Origin: Arthonia radiata
Taxonomy: Eukaryota > Ascomycota > Arthoniomycetes > Arthoniales > Arthoniaceae
Direction of reading: 5' to 3'
DNA length: 64,000 nucleotides
NCBI GenBank assembly: GCA_002989075.1
Contig: PSQN01000001.1
Location: forward strand, 533,760 to 597,759
Of this stretch, positions 1-11,480 are shown in pieces (within the stretch, counting starts at the first letter, position 1; each line of letters starts with the position of its first letter). Both the position numbers and the translations under genes were made by a program. The notes under the pieces were generated by a model. That model was not told the DNA's origin and did not search any database. It worked only from the letters and a program-made list of their open reading frames with translations.

Positions 1-1
1 C

Positions 2-507
2 TGTTGGAAATTAACCAACTAGCTGGTTAGCCAGAACCCTCAGGGGCCCGGAGTATTGGACAGGTCCTACCAGCTGTCCCGGCCTAGAATAGAACAAGCC
101 TTTTACCTAAAGGATCGGGCCTAGTAGCCCGGGCCTAGGACAAAAAGGAGCATTGCACGACCCGTCTTAGACAGCTGGCCCGTAGTCTAAGACAACACGG
201 GATAGACTGAGACTAACAGTTTTAGATAGACGGAATTACCGTCTTGTGCGGTAAGTTACGGGTTATCTGGCCCCTATCAAAAGAACAGATATCTAGTAAG
301 TCCTGCACGGGCCGCTAGACTTAGATATATAAGCTAGGATCCCTCTAGAGGATTCTAGCTAACAAGACAGACAACACAACAACAGCTTCTCTTTGTTACT
401 GAGTATTGTACCTGTAACAAGCCTAAGTATTGCACTAGTCCCAAGCTAGTCTCGTCTTCCTACTCTTTGTAGTAGTATCCTTCTTCTTCCCTGCACCCTT
501 TCTAACA
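2..507 (+). repeat. Lone Copia-family LTR copy, inverted relative to the full element
   Basis: The segment begins TGTTGG and ends TAACA and matches, in reverse complement, the two LTRs at 2880-3386 and 7784-8291 over its whole length. It is therefore an LTR of the same family in the plus orientation. What follows 507 does not resemble the internal sequence next to the 5' LTR of the complete element, so this is either a solo LTR or the 3' LTR of an element lying left of the window. It keeps more G+C than the other two copies, which suggests it was less altered by RIP or arrived later. Confidence 0.85.
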
Positions 508-1124
508 AGTTTAAAAGCTTATAATGGAGAAAAAATAGATTAAAACTTATATAGAGACCTTTAGACGGGCCTGTTTTTATATATCTATCTATATTATATA
601 CTTTTTTAATATTATATTAAGTATTAGACTCGATTTTAAAGATCTAAAAATCTAGTAGATAGTAAGAGTACTAGAGTATAATGGAGAGGTTAATAGAAGA
701 TAATAATCTAATACTTAGATAGAACTAGTCCTATAGAATAGAGAGTTCTTCTAGCTAATTTTAACTTAGAGGTACTATTCCTTCTAATATCTATTAAATT
801 AAGTATCTTTATCTAAATAATTTCTAATTAATTAGTAAGGTTCTTAATAGTATTCTTTTGAGTCTAATTAAACTAATTCTAATTAATTTGTATTTACTTA
901 AAGTTTATTTTAAGGGTTTTAAACTAATCTTAGAGGGAATTATAGATATTAAGCTTAGTATTCTACTTAGTAAATCTCTTAGCTAGTATAAGAATAGTAG
1001 TCTCAATAGTAGAAAGACTGTTATTAAATAAGATAATAATCTATTTCTTATTCTTAGTAGATTAGAGTTTATTAGCTATTTAGACTATTAATAGACTTTT
1101 TAGTTAATATAATTAGACTTTAGT

Positions 1125-1168
1125 AGAGTTAGATTAGTAGAGTTAGATTAGTAGAGTTAGATTAGTAG
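1125..1168. repeat. 14-bp tandem repeat, about 3 copies
   Basis: The unit AGTTAGATTAGTAG is repeated head to tail three times. It lies in degraded AT-rich DNA with no gene nearby and is probably a replication-slippage product. Confidence 0.8.
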
Positions 1169-1679
1169 TAAAAGTCTAGATAAGTTTTTAGCTATAGTAG
1201 TAGACTATTTCTTCTTCTTAGTATAAGAGATAGAGTAATTAGTAACATTAGATATTATGGTAAGGTAGTTTAGGAAATAATATAGTCTCTAGTATTAAAG
1301 TAGGAGTTAATAGATATAGTAGCTTTTAGAGAGAAGTAAAATAAGATATTAGCTTACTAGTAGATTAAGATATTATTTTTAATTTTTAATAGAATAACAG
1401 ATAATTTTACTAGTAGTTCTTAGATAAGCTATTAAGTATAGGTTGAACTAAGAAAAAGGTAAGTCTTTATAATAATAAAATAAGTAAAATTAGAGTAAAA
1501 TTAGATAGTACTAAAGGCTTAGAATTATAAAGACTATAGAATAAAAACTATTAAAAGGATTTAATTAAAGGCTTATATATATTATTAGTATATTAAATTA
1601 GTTCTAATCTAAGGTTTGATTCTAACCTAGTTGAGATTAGCTCTATATTTAATCTAAACTAAATCCAAACTAGGGTTCT

Positions 1680-1710
1680 AGTTTAGATTAGAATTAATCT
1701 AGATTATAAT
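1680..1710 (+). repeat. Inverted-repeat partner of 12,089-12,119
   Basis: The 31 bases here are the near-perfect reverse complement of 12,089-12,119. A shorter related stretch, sharing TAATCTAGATTATAAT, lies at 12,695-12,720. These could be terminal repeats of degraded non-autonomous DNA transposons, but no target duplications were identified. Confidence 0.5.
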
Positions 1711-2879
1711 ACTATATTTTCTAAAAAATAATTTTATAGATCTATATTTGTACTATATTATATATAAAAACTAGAGTAGCTTAGCTACTCTATATAATTA
1801 AATACTTAGATTAATATATCTAAGCTTTTTTTATTACATTAGTAATACTAGTATAATAGTATTTAAATAATTCTAATAACTATTTTATAGTATGTCTAAT
1901 TATTTATAACTAAAAACATATATATTAGCTAACTTAGCTTATATTTTAGTCCATTTAAGTTCTAATAGAATAGTCTAGAGTATAATTAGCTACTTCTAGT
2001 ATTTTATTCTATTTTTAATAGATACTAGACTCTTCTAGAATATTAACTAGTAGCTTAATTTATAAGAATTATTTTAGCTACTAGCTATATTACTAAATTA
2101 AGCTATTTTTTAATTTAATTCCTTTCTAGTATCTATAAGAAATAAGTAGTTTTCCCTTAATAGTAGATTCTACTTAGTAAATAGACCTATACAAGAAATA
2201 TAGTTAGCTTGATTTATAGTCTAATAAGTTATATAGTACTATTAAAGTCTTATTATACTATTAATATAAGAGCTAAAGAACCTTTTAATAAGGTAAATTT
2301 AGCTAATATATTATATCAAGTTTTAAGCCTCTTTATATACCTCTAGTAGCTCCTTTTAGTATTAATAAGTAAGATATATATTAGTATATAGTATAGAAGC
2401 TATTTTATTCATATATTCTAGAGTAGTGTTAACTTATTTAGCTTCTATTTCCTTAATTTATTTAATAGTTAGCTAAGTAGCAAGTATATTATTTAATTTA
2501 AAACCAGTTTTAGGGCTAGACTCTCTATTTAGATACCTTTTAACTTAATTAGTAAGTTAAACTAGAACTAGATAAGATAAGAATTTAAACTTATATACTA
2601 GCTGAAAGTAGTCTAAATTAATCTAAGTTTAATCTAAGTTTAATTTAGATTTAAATCTAGATAAGAGTTAGAAGTTAGAACTATATTAAAAAGATAGAAA
2701 TTTTTCTTTAGAGAGATTAAAATAGCCTACTATATAGATAGAATATAAATTAGATTACTAGATAGATTACTAATAGATAATTAACTAAATTACTAATATA
2801 TTACTAATACTATGTTATTAATAAGTATTAGTAAGAATAAAAATTAGATTACTAAAAAATTTGTAAGCTACTTATAAAT

Positions 2880-3386
2880 TGTTAAAAAGGTGCAGGGAAG
2901 AAGAAGGATACTACTACAAAGAGTAGGAAGACGAGACCAGCTTGAGACTGGTACAATACTTAAGCTTAATATAGGTACAATACTTAGTAGCAAGGAGAAG
3001 CTATTATTATATTGTCTGTCTTATTAGCTAGAATCCTCTAGAGAGATCCTAGCTTATATATCTAAGTTTAGCGGTTCGTATAAGACTTACTAGATATCTG
3101 TTCTTTTAATAGGGGCTAGATAACTTATAACTTACCGCATAAGACAGTAATTCTGTCTATCTAAAACTGTTAGTCTTTAAGTCTATTCTATATTGTCTTA
3201 GACTATAGGTCAGCTGTCTAGAACGGGTCGTACAATGCTTCTTTTTGTCCTAGACCCGGGCTACTAGGCCCGACTCTTTAGATAAAAGGCTTGTTCTATT
3301 TTAGGCCGAGACAGCTGGTAGAACTTATTCGATACTCCGGGTCTCTAGGGGTTCCGGCTAACTAGCTAGTTAGTTAATTTTTAACA
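2880..3386 (-). repeat. 3' LTR of the Copia element
   Basis: This direct repeat partners 7784-8291, has TG...CA ends and adjoins the target duplication at 2875-2879. It is more AT-rich than its partner; the differences look like transitions, as RIP would produce, so LTR divergence is not a usable clock here. Confidence 0.9.
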
Positions 3387-6300
3387 TACCTTCTTAATCG
3401 ACTAGTTATTTTAGCTAGATTATAAGCTAATTTAAGTTTTAAACGTTAGTATTTTAGCTAAGTCGATCGGTTTTGTTAAACCGTCTGCTAATTGTTTCTT
3501 TGTAGAAACGTATTTAAGCTCTATTTGGCCTACCTGAACGTTTTCTTTAATATAGTGATACTGTATATCAATATGCTTAGATTTAGCTTAGAAGGTAGGG
3601 TTTTTTGTAAGTTTCTTTGCTAAATTGCTGTCGGTAAGTAACAGTTTTACTGGCAAAACCGGGGTCTCCGGTCTAATTTAACCGGCTTGCCCGGGCAAAT
3701 ATATGCTTACCTAGTGCGTTAGAGCCCGCCGAGTCTTTTTATCCGCAGACTTTTTAAAAGTACCCGCTAAAACGGTAGTAATCGAATTTTCTTCGAAAAT
3801 CCCGGACAGTTCGATAGCAATTAATCGGATAAATAACTGTTCCTTTATAGCTTCTTTAAGGGCTATATATTCGGCCTTACAAGAGCTTAAGGCGACCGTT
3901 TTTTATAGCTTCGAATTCTAGCTAAGAGCTCCGTTCCTGAGTAGAAAGATATAGCCGGTAGTCGATCTCCTGGTACCGAGGTCCTTCCCCCAATCTGCGT
4001 TATAATAGCCGGTTATACCGTTTATTAAGGGAAATTTATAGTAAAGGCTAAGGTTAGGAGTTTTATCTAAGTAAGCCTAAAGGCTACTTAAAACTCTTTA
4101 GTGCTACTAACTAGAATTAAATATATAACGAGCTAGTAGGCTAGTTATAAAGGCAATATCGGGTCTTGTCTTTGTTGTTAGATACAAAATCGACCCAATT
4201 TGTTGCTAATAATTAGAAATATTGGTACTGCTAGCTTAGTTAGGATTCGGTGTCAATTTTGAGCCGACGGGTTGCGGTATTTTCCCGGGCATTCGGCCGT
4301 TTTTCTTCGAATATTTGGTTAAAATTTTAACTAAATAAGTCGACTAATCTAGGCGAATTGTTTTCGCCGAGCGATCTTGAGTAATTTTAATTCCTAGAAA
4401 CTTACTAACGTTTTCTAAGTTCTTAATCGTAAGAGTCTTGTTTAGTTTCTAATAGATTCTAGAGATTGTTTCGATAGAATCGGATACAGCTAATATATTG
4501 TCTACGTAGACGATTAAAATTGCCTGCTTTTTAGTTCTTTGAATATAAACCGACTGATCGGATACTAGGGGTTTGAAACCTATGCCCCTTAGTAATTCTC
4601 GAAGATAGGCTTTCTACTGTTAGCCGGCCTGTTTTAAACCGTAAAGGGCCTTCTTTATTTAATAAACTTTATCAGTTTTGTTAGATAGGCCAGTTAGTTG
4701 CTCGATATAGACAATTTTGTCTAACTTTGCGTTAGAATAAGCTAATTTTACGTTTTATTGCTTTATTTACTAGTCTTTCTCTACTACTAAGGCTAGTATA
4801 AGCCGGTAGGTAATTAAATTTACCGTATTTATAAAGGTCTCTATAAAATCGAGGCCGAGTCTTTACTAACAGCCCTTGGCTACCCAGCGGGCTTTAAAAA
4901 TTAACTTGCTCTTTAGGAGATACTTAATCTTCGGTACTCAGCGCCCTTTTAGCGCCTTTCTACCCGGCAGCAGCTCGGTTAATATCTAGATTTCTTAATT
5001 AGCTAGCTCTTTGAGCTCCGACTATATTGCGTCTAGCCAAGAAGATCAATCCTTGGATGCCCTTATTTCTTTTAAGTTATTAGGCTCTTTAGTAACTGCA
5101 ACTAAGGCCTGTTCGGCGTATTGTTCTAGGTTATCATAGAACTCGTTAAACTAATTTTTGTCGGCGTTTTTGTATATAAAATCTATTTCTTGGGCGCAAT
5201 CGGTGTCTATCCGACCGGAGTCTTCGGTACTTCTGTAATCTAACTCGATAAGAAGGTTAGACTCGTTTAGAGCTCTAGTTTAGTATAGTTCTTATCTAGA
5301 TTCGTCCGCTAGTTGTTAAGATATAGGGGAGGTATACTATTTCTTATACAGAGGACTTCCTCCTTTATCGGGAGGTACCTCTTTATTATCTTAAGATTTA
5401 GCGGTCGGATATAGCTCGTTTTAAAACTCGACTTCTAGTTGTTCTTCGGACTCTTTAGGAATACTCTTGGTTAATCGATTAACCGTAGATCTCTGTAGGT
5501 CCCAAACAAATTTTCCTTTCTGAACGTAGACGTCTCTCTCTTAGTAAACCTTCCGGTTATTAAGGTCTAAGAGCTTATATTAGTTTGATTCGTAGTCTAT
5601 TAGGATATAGGCAGTTGCTCTGGTATCTAGCTTTTTTGATTTAGGTTCTTTAAGATAAGTAACTGAGCTCTAGATTTTAATAGTACTAACATCCAGTTTT
5701 TTGCCGTATTTTGCTTTGTACGGGGTAATAAACCCCGACAATCTAGTATAAGGAGTCCTATTATAAATATAGGTAGCTGCTTTTAGCGCTTTACCCCAAT
5801 ATATCTAGGGTAGCCCGGCGGTATAAAGCATTGCTCGAACTTTACTAACAATTGTTCGGTTAAAGCGTTCGGCTCGTCTATTTTACTGGAGGGTATATAG
5901 TACAGATATCGTTAGAATAGCTCTTTTTTGTTCTAGAAGCTGTTTTATCTAGCCTTTCCGGTATTCTTTTGCGTTGTTTAAGTATAGTCTTTTAAAAGAA
6001 TGCTCGGACTACGTTTCTTTCTGAGTAATATAAATAGATAGTACGTTAAAAACCTAATCTTTAGACTATAGTACCTCGGTAGTTGTATACCGGGTTTTAT
6101 TGTCTATAAAGCTAGTAAATAATCGACCTTTAGAAGGGGTTTGCGGTACAATTAGCCTGCAAATATCTGAGTAGACTTTTTCTAAATAATTGGCCAATTC
6201 GTCTAGAGTTTCTCGGCTAACTTTAGCCGTTGCCTTTGCTTCGAAGCAAATTTAGTAATTATCTTTCGATTTGTCCGAATGATTTATTCCTAGGGCAACC

Positions 6301-7783
6301 TTTTTAAGCTGTTTTAAGGCGTTTTCGCCTATATATCCTATTTATTAATATTAAAGGTCAGTTTTCGAAGAAATAGTATAGAGAGATCGGACTATATTAA
6401 TAGTCTAAGCTTCTATTACTATTAGGCCGTCAATATACCGTCCCTCGGTAATTAGTTGTCCGGCTTAATTAACTTTTAGCTTATTTTAGCTAAAAGTTAC
6501 CTTACCTCCCCTCTTTCTAAGCTTATCGAAGCTTAGGAGGTTAATTCTAAATTCCTTAACAAATAAAACTTCGTTTAGAACAATTGTTTTGTTCTTAAAG
6601 AACAGTTTTACTTTATTTGTTTAGAAGGCTCGGATTAACTTCCCTCCTCCTCAACAAATAATCCGGTTAGTTGGCCGAATATCTGTTAGAAGGTCAATAT
6701 TCGAGCAAATATAGCTTATTAAGCCTGTATCGAGGATCTAAGAATTAGTAGAGTGATTAACTCTGTTTAGTAATACTATAAAGCATTGTTCTTCTTGTAG
6801 GTTGGTACTATGTACAGAAAACATTAAAAAATTGGTGTTTTTGGAGCTTTTGTTAGAATTTAGCCGGAGGTTTGGGTATTTTTTCTAACAAGTTGCCGGT
6901 TTATGCCCCTTTTTGTTGCAAAAGGGGCATTTTTCTTGGTTTTTACTTAGAGATTTTATTTTTTCTCCGGTCCTTTGCATCGAATTATTGTCTATTGCAG
7001 TAAAAACCTTTTCTACTGGGGTACTACCGCAAATTTAGCGAGACTCGTCTATAAGTTAACTAAATAAGTTCTGTAGACTTATATTGCTAGTCGTTTGCCA
7101 GTAGCTTTAGCTAATAATAGCCACCGTATGCTCGTATTTAGAGGTTAGATTGTAAAGGACGTAGGCAGCTATCACCTTGTTGGGTAGTGCTAGTCCTCGG
7201 GTTGCCAAATCGTCCGTTAATTGTCTAATTTTAGCAAGGTAAAGCTCAAGGTTTTTTACCTTACTAAGTATAGTGCTAAAGAGCTCCTTGCAAATTAGAA
7301 ACTCAGAACTAAACCCTTTTAATTTATATAACCTTTTTAAGCTATCTTAAAGCTCTAGAGAGTTATAGATCCCCTTTATTTAAATAAGGAGACCGTCCTC
7401 TAGATTTAGTTGAATAAGGGCTGCTGCCCTTGTTGACTGTTCCTGGCGGCTAGCTTCGGTAATATCTCTAGCTAAATAGCCGGAAAAGGGGATTATAACG
7501 TTACTGTAGCCCTTTTTAGTTAAAAGTGCCTCTATTCAAATCGACCAAATATCCCAATTAGTCGAGCCCCTGAGTTTAGGAATCTTATGAGAGGAGTTCA
7601 TAGCCAAATATATAGTCGAAGATTTCCGAAAAAAAGGAAATTCTGTTCTGATAGTTAAATTGGGCTAAAAATTTAGAGTCGATTGGTAATAGGATCGTTC
7701 GGAGGTGCCGATAGGTGTCGTAGGGGAAATATTTTCTAAAAAGGAAATTCAAAAGGAATTGGTGCTAATCCGGGCTTATAACC

Positions 7784-8291
7784 TGTTAAAAAGGGTGCAG
7801 AGAAGAAGAAGGATACTACTACAAAGAGTAGGAAGACGAGACCAGCTTGAGACTGGTACAATACTTAGGCTTAATATAGGTACAATACTTAGTAGCAAGG
7901 AGAAGCTGTTATTATGTTGTCTGTCTTGTTAGCTAAAATCCTCTAGAGAAATCCTAGCTTATATATTTAAGTTTAGCGGCCCATATAGGACTTACTAGAT
8001 ATCTGTTCTTTTAATAGAGGCTAGATAACCTATAACTTACCGCACAAGACGGTAATTCTGTCTATCTAAAACTGTTAGTCTCTAAGTCTATTCTATGTTG
8101 TCTTAGACTACAGGCCAGCTGTCTAGAACGGGTTGTGCAATGCTCCTTTTTGTCCTAGACCCGGGCTACTAGGCCCGACCCTTTAGGTAAAAGGCTTGTT
8201 CTATTCTAGGCCGAGACAGCTGGTAGGACTTGTCCGATACTCCAGGTCCCTGGGGGTTCCGGCTAACCAGCTAGTTGGTTAATTTCTAACA
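7784..8291 (-). repeat. 5' LTR of the Copia element
   Basis: This direct repeat partners 2880-3386, begins TGTT and ends AACA on the plus strand, and is followed immediately by the second TAAAT target copy at 8292-8296. Confidence 0.9.
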
Positions 8292-8296
8292 TAAAT

Positions 8297-9049
8297 CTAA
8301 ATTTAAACTAGACTCTAAAAATTATTTATTTTAAGCTAATCTTTCTGAATAGAGACTAGCTAAACATAGATATAGATAGAAAAATATCAGCTGTATTTAA
8401 TAAAGTTTTTCTACTAAGCTTTAGCTAATAAACTTATCTAAATAGCAAGGTAATTTTTAAAGTTAGTAACATACTTACTAATAAGAGTTACTTTATAATT
8501 AGAATATTAGAATATATTAGTAATTAAATAAACATTAGTCTAAATACTTTTATAAATAGATATAATTAGTAATTTCCACTATAATTAGATATTTTACATT
8601 TTTAAAATTAGTAAGCTACTTTAAGATCTAGAGCAGTTTTAGGCTAATTTTAAGTCTTATTCTAAATTAATTTCAAAGTAGTTCTTAGTTATATTAGGTC
8701 TCTTTCTTCTCTTCTAAAATCAGTTTCTATTTCTATTACTAATCTTAATTTCTAATCTAGAATTACTAATCTTAATTTTTAATATAGATTACTAAGCTTA
8801 ATTTCTAATATAGATTACTAATCTAAATTATTAATTTAAGATTTCAAACATATATATCTACTATCCTTCCTACTTAAAATATAAAATATTTTAGTATCTT
8901 ATATTAGTCTACTATATTATCTAGTCTATTACTACTACTATACCTATCTAGTTATTTACTACTATATTTAGTAATTCACTACTATATCTTAAGACAATTC
9001 TACTAGCTCTAGCTTTATTCTACTAAATTCTAAATCTGAATTCTTTATA
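8297..9049. other. AT-rich degraded sequence between the Copia and hAT coding remains
   Basis: The composition matches 508-2874. No motif is recognised. It may include the 5' non-coding part of the hAT element; terminal inverted repeats were not identified. Confidence 0.6.
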
Positions 9050-11480
9050 TTTTAGAATAATTATCTTAAAAAGATACTATAGCCTCCTTCTATAACTTTA
9101 GAAGTAACTAGAACAGTTGAAATTTAGTATGTATTATTTGAAACTAGTACTAATAAGCCTTATATAAAAAACTATATACTAGCTTAGTATAAAACTAGTA
9201 ACAGAAATTTAATAAAATATTTAAAATAATACTATTCTAATTATTCTAGAAATAAAGAAGAAAAGAATATAAAAATAATAGAAGATACTAGAACTAAAGC
9301 TTTAGAAGATCTAAAAGGTAAGTTTATATCTAGTACTAATTTTAATATAAATAGTATACTAATTAACGTTCATTAGAAAACTCTAATACTAGTAAAAATC
9401 CTATAAGAGACTTATCTTTTTAACCTAGCTTTATAAAAAAATAGATATTAAAAAGCCTCTACCTAGCTATAGAGAGGGTATTATTAATTTAATAATTAAA
9501 TATAATCTCTCTTTAATGATACTAAATAGTAATTCTTTTATAGAATTACTAGCTCTAGTGAAGCTATAAGTTAAACTCTATTTATCTATTTATTTTTGTT
9601 CTACTTTTCTAGTAATTTACTGATAATACTAAGCTCTATAGTATATTTTATTATATTATTAGTGAATTCATATAAACTAACTAATATAGAAGATTACCAA
9701 TCATTAGCTCCTATATTATTTAAAAGAATCTAAAATTGATTCATAACTACTATAAGAATCTAGTTTAACTAGAACTAGAATAATACAAGACTAAAAATAG
9801 TCTATTTAGTCTAACTTTAGATCTAGACCTCTAGTAATTCCATTAAATATCTAGAAATTACTATATACTATATTAATAGTACTTTTACCGTTAAAAATAC
9901 TATTCTAGGCCTAGTACTACTAAAATAGATATATAAAGGTAATTATCTTTATAGTATACTAATAAAAATACTAAAGGACATTGAAATAGAGTCTTCTATA
10001 TCTAGGTAAGCCAGTATATTTATATTCTATAAATATAAGAAGATATAACTAACTAAGATCTAGTGTTACTCGAAATAATACTAAGAATATAAATAAATTT
10101 ATAAGACTTTATTAAGAGTCTAGCTATTTAAAAGATCGTAATGTTTAACTAGTTAATATGAGATACTTAGTATATATTAGAAACTTAGTAGTTTAGGCTT
10201 TTTTATGAGAGCTAGCTATAGAGTTTAATATACGTAAGTTACTAGAAACTTAACTAGATTTAATAGATACAGTAGAAATAATTATACTACTATAATAAAT
10301 TAAACTTATATAAATATAGAAGCTACTCCTACTACTAGTTATAAGCTACTACTAGCTAAAGTTTAAAAATTAATTAATAAAATTTAATAGAGTCTATAAA
10401 TAAAATAAGACTTAAAAAAATAAGCTAAAAATCTAGATATAAGCGAGTGTATCTTATATCTAGATATTAAAACTAGATAGAATTTAACTATTAAGATACT
10501 AATATTCTTTAATAATTTATAAAGCCCTATAAGAAACCTAATTACTAAGGTCAATAGCTTCTAACCTTACTATATTAGTACTATAAAATTTAATCTTTTA
10601 GCTAATATAGTAAAAATACTTAGAATATTTAAAAAAGTAACAATAAAGCTATAAGGTAGTAGCTATCCTTCCTTATATTATAGTCTACTATACTATACTA
10701 TATTTAAAAAAGAGCTAGAAGATACTAGAAATAATATTAATAATCTTATTATTAAAATAGTATTAAAATCTAGTCTAAAAAAGCTAACAAATATTAATTT
10801 AAAAAAAGATAAACTACTATTTATAATGATATTAGATCCTAGATATAAATTAAATATATTTAAATATCTAGATTATAAAGTTAATAAGAAAAAAATAATT
10901 AAAAATAAGTTTATTACTAAATGTAATAGATAGTTTACTAGATATATCTAATTTAGATACAAAAACTAATTATATATCTAGTATAAAAGACTTTCTAACT
11001 AGATTTAGTAATTATATTATTAGATCTAATAGAATAGTAGATACTACTAGTATTACTAAATCTAATTTGGATAATGTTAGTAGTAATAATAGGTAGTATA
11101 TATAGTAATAAAGAGGATAATAATAATAATATTAAATATATCAATTATTTTTAAAGCTCTAAGGTATTAAGATTAGTAAGTCAATATAATTCATTCCAGA
11201 TTCTAGATCTGATACCAATTATAATGTAGACTAATTCTCTAGAATATTAGTAACTAAATAAAATTAAATATCCTATTCTAGCCTACTTAGTATTAACACA
11301 TCTAGCTATACTAGCTACTTTAGCTTCTGTAGAATCTAAATTCTCTTAGAGCTTAAATATAGTTACTTAAAAAAAGAAATTAACTAGCTAAGGATAGTAT
11401 AAGTATTATACTATATTTAAAAAATTACGCTTTCTATTTAGATAAGGATAATAATACTAAAAGTTTAGCTAAAAAGAAAG
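9050..11480 (+). mobile_element. hAT-family DNA transposon relic (transposase remains)
   Basis: Several plus-strand segments read as hAT transposase. Near 9,120-9,260 a BED-like zinc-finger stretch includes KTSNRNLIKYLK. Near 9,490-9,560 a core-start stretch resembles INLIIKYNLSLMILN. Near 10,820-10,880 is ILDPRYKLNIFKYL, the hAT catalytic-core hallmark. Near 11,270-11,360 is the C-terminal dimerisation block YPILAYLVLTHLAILATLAS followed by a VESKFS stretch. The segments are in different frames and interrupted by many stops, often where tryptophan or glutamine is expected, consistent with RIP. The order is correct for a single transposase, so this is one decayed copy. Element ends and the 8-bp target duplication were not located. 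Confidence 0.75.

Larger units (their letters stand above)
508..2874. other. AT-rich RIP-degraded sequence without genes
   Basis: This stretch consists almost wholly of A/T with CT and AG steps; CpA, TpG and CpG are nearly absent, and stops occur in all six frames. That composition is the expected end state of fungal RIP. I see no recognisable protein motif. It includes a short 14-bp tandem repeat near 1125-1168 and a 31-bp motif at 1680-1710 that recurs inverted at 12,089. Confidence 0.8.
2880..8291 (-). mobile_element. Copia (Ty1) LTR retrotransposon, full length but broken
   Basis: The element is bounded by two direct LTRs of about 507 bp that start TG and end CA, and is flanked by a perfect 5-bp target duplication, TAAAT (2875-2879 and 8292-8296). 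On the minus strand the parts run gag CCHC zinc knuckle (near 6,900-6,940), pre-integrase/integrase (near 6,100-6,300), reverse transcriptase with a YVDN box (near 4,500) and RNase H with an SSCKAEYIAL-like stretch (near 3,860-3,900). Integrase before RT defines Copia rather than Gypsy. No reading frame is intact: the element is a fossil with many breaks, in the pattern of RIP. It still carries CpG, unlike the surrounding DNA, so it inserted into already degraded sequence and is the younger layer. Confidence 0.9.

Noticed and set aside
7705-7932. 75-codon open frame with an Arg-rich stretch
   Set aside because: It runs from the retroelement interior into its LTR; not a gene.
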